This document shows positions 1 through 6,919 of a stretch of DNA of 7,524 nucleotides, one piece after another. Where the stretch lies: the NCBI GenBank assembly GCA_022704725.1, contig JAKJFV010000066.1, positions 1 to 7,524 on the forward strand. Direction: 5' to 3'. The stretch's first letter is position 1, and the number at the start of each line of letters is the position of its first letter. Position numbers and translations under genes: made by a program. This stretch comes from Spirochaetota bacterium (GTDB lineage Bacteria; Spirochaetota; Spirochaetia; Treponematales; Treponemataceae). The notes beneath the pieces are model-generated. The model did no database searches. It had not been told where the DNA came from and was given only the letters and a program-made list of their open reading frames with translations.

Positions 1-1
1 G

Positions 2-697
2 AGAAAATTACAAAAAAAAGTTGGTATATTACTTGTTTTTGTTGTTTCACTTTCAATAATTACGATGCTGTTTATTCATACTATTTTATTTCCAGCTTCA
101 ATTAAGTCTGATTCCATGAATCCATTACTTGAAGAAAATAATCAGGTTTTTATTAGCCCTCTATTAGTTCCTAATAACCCCATATTCTTAGGAAAAAATG
201 TCATCAATAGAGGAGATATAGTACTTATATCTTCCAGAACGACGCATGATCTGTCTTTTATTAAAAAAACAATAAATTTACTCGCAGGTTTTGTTACTTT
301 TAGAAAAGTGTATCCTTTTATACCTTCTGCCGAAATGACAAGCCAAAATATCCTTCGAAGAATTGTCGGTTTGCCGGGCGATACTATATATATAGCTGAT
401 TACACTGTTTATATTAAACCTAAAAATTCTCAGTATTTTCTTACTGAATTTGAATTGTCCAAAAAAATGTATGATGTCCTTTATACGGTAGACGGATCTC
501 TGCCTGTTTTTGATCAGACTTTAGGAACTGTCGGAACCATGAATGAATTTACTCTTAATGATGATGAGTACTTTGTATTAAGCGACAATCGAATATCCGG
601 AATAGATTCACGTATTTGGGGGCCTGTTAATCAAAAAGAAATACGGGGAAAGGCTGTGTTACGATATTTCCCTTTACAGAAAATCAATGTGCTGTAA
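2..697 (+). CDS. lepB: Type I signal peptidase (S26 family), 5' end cut by window edge
   Basis: Membrane-anchored serine protease family that removes signal peptides from exported proteins on the outer face of the inner membrane. The frame stays open to the left edge. The ATG at 65 lies inside the membrane anchor and is not the start, because the upstream codons add basic residues and a hydrophobic stretch. Numbering from base 2, the anchor covers about residues 7-31. The S26 boxes follow: SDSMNP with nucleophile Ser38, RGDIVLIS (box C), RRIVGLPGD (box D, about 119-127) and SDNRISGIDSR (box E, about 194-204). In box D the usual catalytic Lys of the KR pair is Arg119 (CGA at 356-358). Ser38 and this position are 81 residues apart, against roughly 40-55 in the B. 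subtilis and E. coli enzymes, owing to an insert between boxes C and D. The stop overlaps the hemW start by one base (TAATG), so the two are probably co-transcribed. The family call is firm; activity is uncertain. Confidence 0.9.
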   Translation, partial: RKLQKKVGILLVFVVSLSIITMLFIHTILFPASIKSDSMNPLLEENNQVFISPLLVPNNPIFLGKNVINRGDIVLISSRTTHDLSFIKKTINLLAGFVTFRKVYPFIPSAEMTSQNILRRIVGLPGDTIYIADYTVYIKPKNSQYFLTEFELSKKMYDVLYTVDGSLPVFDQTLGTVGTMNEFTLNDDEYFVLSDNRISGIDSRIWGPVNQKEIRGKAVLRYFPLQKINVL

Positions 698-1830
698 TGA
701 ATAGCGCTGGTCTTTACATACATATACCTTTTTGCATTTCAAAATGTTCTTACTGCGACTTTTTTTCAATACCCGGAACTGAAATTCCTGACTCATATAT
801 TACTAGACTCATACAGGAACATGAATACAGGAAAAATCAGGCAAATGCGCTTTGGTCATCTGTCTACGTAGGCGGAGGAACGCCAAGTTTATTATCTGAA
901 AAGCATATTGCCCGGTTATTTGCTGCTGTACTGCCGAACTGTACCAAGGATGTAGAAATAACCTTCGAATGCAACCCTGACGATGTAAGGCCTGAACTTA
1001 TTTCTGCTTTAAAAGATTCAGGCGTAACAAGAATTTCCTTAGGAATACAAAGTTTTTCAAATGAAAAGCTGGAATTCTGTAAAAGAAGATCATCGAAGGA
1101 AATTAATGAAAAAGCATTAGAACTCATTCAAAAAGCTGATTTTCACCATTTTTCTGCCGATCTTATTGCAGGACTTCCGCCTTTAAACGATGACGGGAAC
1201 CAGCTCATGTATGATATTTCAAGATTAATTTCATTCGGTGTTGATCACATATCCTTATATGCTCTAACACTGGAAGAGGGAACACCCTTATTTAATCAAG
1301 TAAAGCACAATCCTCAATTAATTGATGAAAGCAAAAGCGATGAACTCTGGATTATGGGTAGAGATTATTTAGAAGCACATGGGTTTAGTCAATATGAGGT
1401 TTCAAATTTTGCTTCAGAAAAAAATCAAAGTGTACATAATAAGAAATATTGGAATATGGAAAATTATGCAGGAATAGGAGCGGGGGCAACAGGTACTTTT
1501 TATAACGGAGCGTCCGCCCTGCGTTTCACTAATACCCTGAACATAGAGGAATACATACATTGTGCGTTTAACGAGCAGGAAGAAAAGATTACAATTAATG
1601 AAAACGACTGTATAAATGAATACCTAATGATGGGTTTTAGGACCCTAAATGGGATTAAACCCTCTGTTTTTTACGAGCGTTTTGGAATACCGCTTTCCAC
1701 AAGAATTGAACCGTCATTTTCTTTATGGCTGAAAAATCAAAAAGCAGTAATTACAGCAGACGGTAATTATGCCCTAAATAGAGACGGCCTTTTATTGCTT
1801 AATACTTTTCTTATGGAAATCATGGTATAA
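697..1830 (+). CDS. hemW: HemW-type radical SAM protein (heme chaperone family, formerly HemN-like)
   Basis: Radical SAM protein of the HemN/HemW family. HemW proteins bind heme and a 4Fe-4S cluster and are thought to deliver heme to target proteins, unlike HemN, the oxygen-independent coproporphyrinogen III oxidase. The cluster motif CxxxCxxC is Cys13, Cys17, Cys20, followed by Asp-Phe. HemN has a fourth Cys two residues after the third; here that position is Phe22, which favours HemW. Other family marks are GGGTPS (59-64), ECNPDD (91-96), GIQSF (116-120), DLIAGLPP (155-162) and the HNxxYW motif (His247 to Trp252) followed by a glycine-rich stretch. The C-terminal part from about residue 300 fits the HemN C-terminal domain. 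Length 377 is normal for HemW. The start overlaps the signal peptidase stop and no clear Shine-Dalgarno is visible, so translational coupling is likely. Many HemW proteins are mislabelled coproporphyrinogen oxidase. Confidence 0.93.
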   Translation: MNSAGLYIHIPFCISKCSYCDFFSIPGTEIPDSYITRLIQEHEYRKNQANALWSSVYVGGGTPSLLSEKHIARLFAAVLPNCTKDVEITFECNPDDVRPELISALKDSGVTRISLGIQSFSNEKLEFCKRRSSKEINEKALELIQKADFHHFSADLIAGLPPLNDDGNQLMYDISRLISFGVDHISLYALTLEEGTPLFNQVKHNPQLIDESKSDELWIMGRDYLEAHGFSQYEVSNFASEKNQSVHNKKYWNMENYAGIGAGATGTFYNGASALRFTNTLNIEEYIHCAFNEQEEKITINENDCINEYLMMGFRTLNGIKPSVFYERFGIPLSTRIEPSFSLWLKNQKAVITADGNYALNRDGLLLLNTFLMEIMV

Positions 1831-1896
1831 CATTGTAAAAAAAATAATAAATACTTAAAAAATATAGTGTTATTTAATTAAAAAAAGGTACAATGT
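1830..1896. repeat. 8-bp inverted repeat, arms 51 bp apart, flanking the putative promoter
   Basis: ACATTGTA at 1830-1837 and its exact reverse complement TACAATGT at 1889-1896 bracket the intergenic region. The right arm lies directly before the kinase ATG, overlapping the ribosome-binding zone. The match does not extend beyond 8 bp. It could be a pair of half-sites for a regulator or a long weak RNA stem, but in sequence this A/T-rich it could also be chance. OmpR-type regulators usually bind direct rather than inverted repeats, which argues mildly against simple autoregulation. Confidence 0.3.
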
Positions 1897-1900
1897 AAAT
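1831..1900 (+). promoter_or_regulatory. Intergenic leader of the two-component operon, probable promoter
   Basis: This is the only non-coding gap of note on the + strand. It is almost entirely A/T and separates hemW from the kinase gene, so it most likely carries the promoter of the two-component pair. TATAGT at 1863-1868 is a possible -10 element, and TATTTA at 1871-1876 an alternative. Neither has a good -35 hexamer at 16-18 bp, so the exact promoter is not assigned. A Shine-Dalgarno-like AAAAGG ends at 1888, 12 bases before the kinase ATG, which is a rather long spacing. No GC-rich hairpin followed by a T-run is seen after hemW, so read-through from the upstream operon remains possible. 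Confidence 0.35.
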
Positions 1901-3682
1901 ATGAAAAAAAGTGTTAACATCCTTGTAACAATAGTTTTACCTCTTTTTCTGTTAGTATTATTATCAATTTTGTTTTATATACAGGTTTCATGGATACGAT
2001 CTTTATACAAACAGCAGCTTTCAAGTTTTGAGTCCCAAGTTACCGAGAAAACAATTCAAGTAACAATTCTACTTGAGGATGAACTGCTTCTTCTGTCAAA
2101 TTTACTAAGAACCTCATTTTCTCAGGAAGATCTTATTAAAACGAAAGTTATATATGCAGTAAATTTCTGGAATCGTCATGGTATTAATCCTGAAATTATT
2201 GAAGATATTTACTTTTTTAATATTGATAACATTGATTCGCTGGAAATCTGGAATAAAAAGGTGAACGGCTTTAATAAGGCAGATGAAGAACACTCATTAT
2301 TACTATCAGACATAATTAATAAAGTTAAGGTGTATGAAAAAGAAAATATTTATGCCTATTTTTCATTGCCTGATAATTTGGATTTAGTAATTTCTGTTGT
2401 TTCAGATACTAATTCAAAATATTGTGCTGCCTATACTATAAATAAAGAGAAAGTGGCATCCAATTTAATTCCAAATCTTGTTGAAAGTATTTTTTCCCCG
2501 CAGGATTTATACTACCTTGAGATTACAAACTATAAAAATGGCCATGTAATTTATACCAATAAAAATGATAACAAGATTGATTTTTCCAATCCAGATTATT
2601 CATGGGTAATTTTCGGAAAAGAGCCGCCTGAACTGCATTCATCCGGGTATATCAGGCTGCAGAAGACCTACGAAACACCCGGTGATACCCTTGAAAGCAA
2701 AGTGAAACAGACCTTATCTGTTATAAGAAATCATGTAAGAAAACTGACTAAAACGGTAGATATTCAAATTTTATCGCTTGCTTCAATCATACAAAATGGT
2801 TCAAAACCTGAAGATAATATTATTCCAAATAAAAATATTTTGCTGCTTAAGGCCGTGCATAAAGAAGGATCTGTCATTAAAGGCGCTCTAAACACCATAA
2901 TTATAAATGCAACGCTGGGAGTTGTTATTTTGTTTTTATTGACTGCAGGATTATTAAGCTTATTGGTGTATATCTACAGCATACGGAGATTAACGAAGTG
3001 TCAGACAGAATTTATAGCGACGGTCACCCATGAGCTAAAAACCCCTTTAGCAGTAATAAGTTCTGCAGCAGAAAACATGATGGAGGGAATAATAGTAAAA
3101 AAAGAAAAAATAACAAGTTATGGTGAATTAATAAAAAAAGAAAGCGATCGTCTTACAAACAATATTAATTTTTTCTTAATGTATTCCCATCTGCAGTCAT
3201 CTGATCATCTGCAGAAAACAGCATGCAATATTTGTGAATTAATACGCAATGCTGTTGAGCGTATGGAGCCTCTGTTTATAAAAAAATCGTTTGAAGTATT
3301 TGTCATGCTGCAAAAAGAAGAGGTTTTTATTGAGTGCGATGTAACAGCATTTAATTCACTATTACAAAATATGATTGATAATGTATTAAAACATGCAGAT
3401 AAGGGAAAGTATTTAGGAATATCTTTAGAAATAAGTCCAAAAAATGATTTTATTGTGCTAAAATTCATTGATAAGGGAGAGGGTATAAGCTGGAAGGATC
3501 GGAAAAATATATATGATGTCTTTAAAAGGGGAGAAAAGGCCGTACAGGGGCAAATTGAGGGTAACGGCATTGGATTGAATCTTGTAAAAAGAATTACAGA
3601 ACTTCATAAGGGTACTATAACACTGCAATCTTCTTTACAAGGTACCATTTTTACAATCAGGCTGCCGTATAAATCTGTTTAA
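1901..3682 (+). CDS. Membrane sensor histidine kinase with large extracytoplasmic sensor domain, no HAMP
   Basis: Sensor kinase of a two-component system: it senses a signal outside the membrane, autophosphorylates on His and passes the phosphate to a response regulator, here almost certainly the product of the next gene. Transmembrane segment 1 is about residues 5-29 and segment 2 about 333-360. The roughly 300 residues between them form the sensor region, which I cannot assign to a named fold; a Cache-like domain is a guess. The H-box FIATVTHELKTPL has phospho-acceptor His377. It lies only 16-17 residues after the membrane, leaving no room for a HAMP linker. The ATPase domain (about 470-593) has an N-box with Asn490 and Asn494, G1 DKGEGI (524-529), and G2 GNGIGL (554-559). 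All catalytic motifs are intact. The kinase precedes its regulator, the reverse of the commonest order. The signal sensed is unknown. Confidence 0.95.
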   Translation: MKKSVNILVTIVLPLFLLVLLSILFYIQVSWIRSLYKQQLSSFESQVTEKTIQVTILLEDELLLLSNLLRTSFSQEDLIKTKVIYAVNFWNRHGINPEIIEDIYFFNIDNIDSLEIWNKKVNGFNKADEEHSLLLSDIINKVKVYEKENIYAYFSLPDNLDLVISVVSDTNSKYCAAYTINKEKVASNLIPNLVESIFSPQDLYYLEITNYKNGHVIYTNKNDNKIDFSNPDYSWVIFGKEPPELHSSGYIRLQKTYETPGDTLESKVKQTLSVIRNHVRKLTKTVDIQILSLASIIQNGSKPEDNIIPNKNILLLKAVHKEGSVIKGALNTIIINATLGVVILFLLTAGLLSLLVYIYSIRRLTKCQTEFIATVTHELKTPLAVISSAAENMMEGIIVKKEKITSYGELIKKESDRLTNNINFFLMYSHLQSSDHLQKTACNICELIRNAVERMEPLFIKKSFEVFVMLQKEEVFIECDVTAFNSLLQNMIDNVLKHADKGKYLGISLEISPKNDFIVLKFIDKGEGISWKDRKNIYDVFKRGEKAVQGQIEGNGIGLNLVKRITELHKGTITLQSSLQGTIFTIRLPYKSV

Positions 3683-3689
3683 AAAATGC

Positions 3690-3695
3690 AGGAGA
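3690..3695 (+). promoter_or_regulatory. Ribosome binding site deciding the response regulator start
   Basis: AGGAGA sits 5 bases before the ATG at 3701. An in-frame ATG at 3686 lies upstream of this site and would add five residues (MQETY) before the conserved start of the receiver domain. The site therefore selects 3701. The 3686 ATG has only a run of A residues and the kinase stop in front of it. Confidence 0.75.
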
Positions 3696-3700
3696 CTTAC

Positions 3701-4372
3701 ATGACAAAAAAAATACTTGTTGTTGAAGATGAAAAAGGCTTACTTTTAACCCTGGCAGACAGGCTGGAAACAGAAGGGTATACCGTAATAACAGCAGAAG
3801 ACGGTAATTCCGGGCTTAATAAGGTTCTCCATACTGAGTACGATTTAGTGCTTTTAGATGTTATGCTTCCCGGAAAAGACGGGTTTGAGATAGCTTCAAA
3901 ACTGCGTGCAAGCGGAAGCACAAAGCCCGTAATTTTTATAACAGCAAAGAATCAGATCGATGATAAAATTCAGGGATTTAGAACCGGTGCGGATGACTAT
4001 CTTTGTAAGCCCTTTGAAATGAAAGAATTACTTGCAAGAATTGAGGCATTACTTAGAAGAGCAGGCACTCAGAATAAAAAAAATGATGATATAAAGATAG
4101 ATCTTGAACATGGTTTAATATTCATAAAAGGGAAAAAAGAAAATCTTTTGTCTCAGGAAATAAAACTTTTGCAGTACTTTTATGAACACGAAGGAGAGGT
4201 TGTTTTACGATCAACACTTTTAGCCTCAGTGTGGGGCTATGACTCAAATATGAGTACTAGAACAATAGACGTACACATTGCAAGATTGAGACAAAAACTG
4301 GGCGATGTCAATGATGTTCCAAAATATATTCAAACCGTGAGGGGTAAGGGATATAAATTTACAGCTCCGTAA
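3701..4372 (+). CDS. OmpR/PhoB-family response regulator
   Basis: DNA-binding response regulator, partner of the kinase encoded immediately upstream (18-base gap, same strand). Numbered from the ATG at 3701, the receiver domain (about 3-120) has the acidic pocket Glu9-Asp10, phospho-acceptor Asp53 in the LLDVMLPG motif, switch Thr81, and Lys103 in the CKPF motif. The full phosphorylation site is thus present. A short linker leads to a winged-helix DNA-binding domain (about 130-223). It shows the OmpR-type recognition region TRTIDVHIARLRQKL and the terminal wing YIQTVRGKGYKF. Length 223 is typical. The start at 3701 rather than 3686 is chosen for its AGGAGA ribosome binding site. Target genes cannot be inferred from this window. 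The gene ends 39 bp before the converging helicase gene. Confidence 0.96.
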   Translation: MTKKILVVEDEKGLLLTLADRLETEGYTVITAEDGNSGLNKVLHTEYDLVLLDVMLPGKDGFEIASKLRASGSTKPVIFITAKNQIDDKIQGFRTGADDYLCKPFEMKELLARIEALLRRAGTQNKKNDDIKIDLEHGLIFIKGKKENLLSQEIKLLQYFYEHEGEVVLRSTLLASVWGYDSNMSTRTIDVHIARLRQKLGDVNDVPKYIQTVRGKGYKFTAP

Positions 4373-4411
4373 TGTGCAATATTTTGAGGAATTAATTATA
4401 TAAAAAAAGTT
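4373..4411. other. Short convergent intergenic gap, no clear terminator
   Basis: Only 39 A/T-rich bases separate the stop codons of the response regulator (+ strand) and the helicase (- strand). I see no GC-rich hairpin followed by a T-run on either strand. Read on the - strand there is a run of seven T residues shortly after the helicase stop, but no convincing stem before it. The two transcripts may therefore overlap at their 3' ends, or termination may be Rho-dependent. Confidence 0.5.
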
Positions 4412-6919
4412 CTATTCGTATAATGATGAGAGTTTTCTGTACACATCATTGAGAAGCGACTTTTGTCCTTCATTAAACAGGTCTGCACCATCATCAATGA
4501 GTGTTTCAATGCTTGAAAGACTTTCATTTAATGCTGTAGTAAAACCCCGTGAAACCTTATACCAGTATGTCCCCTTGCCGTCGGTGAAGAGGCATATAAA
4601 ACCCAGTTCCTTACTTTTTGATTTTGCCACTGCAACCCGCAAAATACAGGATAGCGAGCTGACAAGAGTATCGGGATTTTCTGAAAAATAAACATGGAGT
4701 TTTCTGTTCCAGTCTTTTTCTTCTAATACCGATAAATCAAGGCTTTTTGCAAGTTTAAATATCAGTTCTAATTTTTCACCTGAGAGTAATTCATAGGATC
4801 CAATCTCCACCCTGCCTCTAAGTTCCTTGGAAATACTGAGTTTGTCTTCATTATTTTCTTCATTCAAGGCTTTAAGTAAAGAATTATAGGGGAGTACAGC
4901 GTGTTTTTTACCCTTTATCTTTGTAAGAGTAAAACGTTCTCCGCCAAGGTAAAGAATCATATCATCTAATACCGGTCTTTCTCTTTGCCTTTCCTTTTGA
5001 TGCGATTTACCGGATTTTATACCCATCAGCTTATTTTCCAAATTAGGATCAAGCCTTTCAAGAATCTGGCGTGAAAGTGGTGAAACAGACATGGCAAACA
5101 TTCTTGTGGTTCTAACAATTTCTCCTGCGACAATGAACTGCGGATCTGTTCTAAACATACTTGATCCGGGATGTATTTGAATATGTTCTGTTGTAAGGCT
5201 GCGGTAGTTTTCTCTACCCTCACGGACACAAATAAACTGCATCATACCCGAGGCAATACAGGTTAAGTAGTCTTCGACAGAACCTCCGCGTGAAACCGGT
5301 ACTCCAAGATCGCTTACAATCTGTTCAAGCTGTATTTTAATATTCGCTATTTCGCTCATAACCCGGTGATCCAGATAACTTTTTTCACAAAAAGATTCCT
5401 GGTTTTTTGCTTCTGTAAAACGGGTAAAGACAACAACATAGGACATAAAGTCGCCTGCAGGGTGCCGGAACGAGTGGTGTGCACGGCGGGCATCCGTTTC
5501 TTCTCCAGGCGGAAGAATAAACGGAGACTGTGCCGATAAAAACGAAGCTGCAATAAGAACTTCTTCTAAAACAGACGGATAACGGAGAATAGCCTCAACA
5601 ATAATGCGGCTTTGTCTGGGCATAAGAGGAAATTCAACCATTAATTTTCCAATGTTGGAAAGAGTGTTGTCAGACTCTATAGCATTGAGAAGTATTAACG
5701 TTTCAATGGCACCCCGTAAACCTTCGCGGTTCGGCTGAGACAAAAAGTCGAACTGTTCAAAGTCTGTAATACCTAATTCACTCATCCGTAAAACAACTTC
5801 AGATAAATCGGTTCTATATATTTCTTCAAGAGTGTATAAAGGTCTTGTGTCGTAATCTTTGCGCGGATAAAGCCTGTAGCAGACACCTGCCTGAGTGCGT
5901 CCTGCACGGCCCTTCCTTTGATTGCACGAAGCCTTTGAGACTGCGCTTTCAATAAGACTTGCCGTATAGGTTCTGGGATTATAAAAATTCAATTTTGCAA
6001 GACCTGTATCTATAACTGTTGTAATACCGTCTATAGTCACCGATGTTTCAGCAATGTTTGTAGAAACAACAACCTTTTTTTTACCAAAAGGTGCAGTATC
6101 AAAGACACGTTCCTGTTCTTCCTTTGCAAGCCTTCCGTATAAAGGTATGAGATAAAGCTTTCTTGAAAACGATGAGTGTGAAAGCCTGTTTATACAGTCT
6201 TTTATTATTTTTTCACCGGGTAAAAAACATAAAATATCGCCGGTATCTTTATTATCCAGCACACGGCTTATTGTTTGTTCAATTTTCATAAGCAGGGCAT
6301 CGGAAGCCGAAAAACTAAGAGTGCTTGCGGCCACCGGCGGAGGATCATACACTATAGTCACCGGCCAGGTTATAGTGTCTATTGTTACTATGGGACAGTC
6401 ATCAAAATACAGAGAAAAGGCTTCTGCGTTCATAGTTGCAGACGAAACTATAACTTTAAAATCTTTGCGCTGAGAAAGAACTCTTTTAAGAAGGCCTAAT
6501 ACAAAGTCTATATTAAGACTTCGCTCATGAGCCTCGTCTACCATAATTACAGAATACTTGCTGAGCCACGGATCAAGTTTCATCTCCTGCAGCAGGATCC
6601 CGTCGGTCATAATTTTTATTTTTGTTGTATGATCTGTTTTATCTTCAAAACGCATCTTATAACCGACAAGTCCCGGATACTTTGTCCCCAGCTGCTTTGA
6701 AATAAACTCGCTTACAGATAAGGCCGCTATGCGTCTGGGCTGCGTGACTGCAATCATGCCGTGTTCAGAGAATCCTGCTTCATGAAGAATGACGGGTATC
6801 TGGGTGGTTTTGCCTGAACCGGTGGGGCTTTGTACAATAACAACTTGATTTTTTTCAAGCGATTCCAATATACGGTTTTTCTGTTCATAGACAGGGAGTG
6901 TTTTGTAGTTTATGGGCAT
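4412..6919 (-). CDS. hrpA: DEAH-box ATP-dependent RNA helicase, HrpA-like
   Basis: Cytoplasmic superfamily 2 helicase of the DEAH/RHA group, which unwinds or remodels RNA using NTP; bacterial HrpA acts in mRNA processing and in rescue of stalled ribosomes. Motif I is SPTGSGKTT (31-39), Ia TQPRRIA (59-65), II DEAH (128-131), III SAT (160-162) and VI QRKGRAGRT (334-342), all intact. The helicase-associated region follows from about 380, then an OB-fold-like segment (about 530-620). A basic linker near 630-645 leads to a C-terminal part of about 190 residues that I do not recognise. At 835 residues it is far shorter than E. coli HrpA (about 1300) and near HrpB in length (about 810). I keep HrpA as the family call, but HrpB-like is the alternative. 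AAAGGA at 6933-6928 on the - strand lies 8 bases before the ATG. The start overlaps the upstream capA-like gene by 10 bp, so the two are probably coupled. Confidence 0.9.
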   Translation of the reverse strand: MPINYKTLPVYEQKNRILESLEKNQVVIVQSPTGSGKTTQIPVILHEAGFSEHGMIAVTQPRRIAALSVSEFISKQLGTKYPGLVGYKMRFEDKTDHTTKIKIMTDGILLQEMKLDPWLSKYSVIMVDEAHERSLNIDFVLGLLKRVLSQRKDFKVIVSSATMNAEAFSLYFDDCPIVTIDTITWPVTIVYDPPPVAASTLSFSASDALLMKIEQTISRVLDNKDTGDILCFLPGEKIIKDCINRLSHSSFSRKLYLIPLYGRLAKEEQERVFDTAPFGKKKVVVSTNIAETSVTIDGITTVIDTGLAKLNFYNPRTYTASLIESAVSKASCNQRKGRAGRTQAGVCYRLYPRKDYDTRPLYTLEEIYRTDLSEVVLRMSELGITDFEQFDFLSQPNREGLRGAIETLILLNAIESDNTLSNIGKLMVEFPLMPRQSRIIVEAILRYPSVLEEVLIAASFLSAQSPFILPPGEETDARRAHHSFRHPAGDFMSYVVVFTRFTEAKNQESFCEKSYLDHRVMSEIANIKIQLEQIVSDLGVPVSRGGSVEDYLTCIASGMMQFICVREGRENYRSLTTEHIQIHPGSSMFRTDPQFIVAGEIVRTTRMFAMSVSPLSRQILERLDPNLENKLMGIKSGKSHQKERQRERPVLDDMILYLGGERFTLTKIKGKKHAVLPYNSLLKALNEENNEDKLSISKELRGRVEIGSYELLSGEKLELIFKLAKSLDLSVLEEKDWNRKLHVYFSENPDTLVSSLSCILRVAVAKSKSKELGFICLFTDGKGTYWYKVSRGFTTALNESLSSIETLIDDGADLFNEGQKSLLNDVYRKLSSLYE

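Noticed and set aside
65..67. ATG as start of the signal peptidase gene
   Set aside because: It falls inside the membrane anchor; the frame stays open to the window edge with basic and then hydrophobic residues.
864..1127. Open frame on the - strand opposite hemW
   Set aside because: Shadow of the hemW coding frame with no ribosome binding site or recognisable protein.
1827..1873. Second inverted repeat, ATAACA with TGTTAT
   Set aside because: Only 6 bp in very A/T-rich sequence and overlapping the longer repeat; not a credible terminator stem.
1912..1919. Palindrome TGTTAACA just after the kinase start codon
   Set aside because: Short, A/T-rich and within codons; expected by chance.
3188..3214. 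Two direct copies of CATCTGCAG 18 bp apart
   Set aside because: They are inside the kinase coding sequence and encode a short repeated His-Leu-Gln; no sign of a mobile or regulatory element.
3686..3700. Upstream ATG giving a five-residue longer response regulator
   Set aside because: The AGGAGA site lies after this ATG and 5 bases before the one at 3701, where the receiver domain normally begins.
3205..3921. Open frames on the - strand opposite the kinase and regulator genes
   Set aside because: They mirror well-supported + strand genes and have no recognisable domain.
4449..6499. Small open frames on either strand within the helicase gene
   Set aside because: The helicase frame is intact with all motifs; these are shadows without initiation signals.
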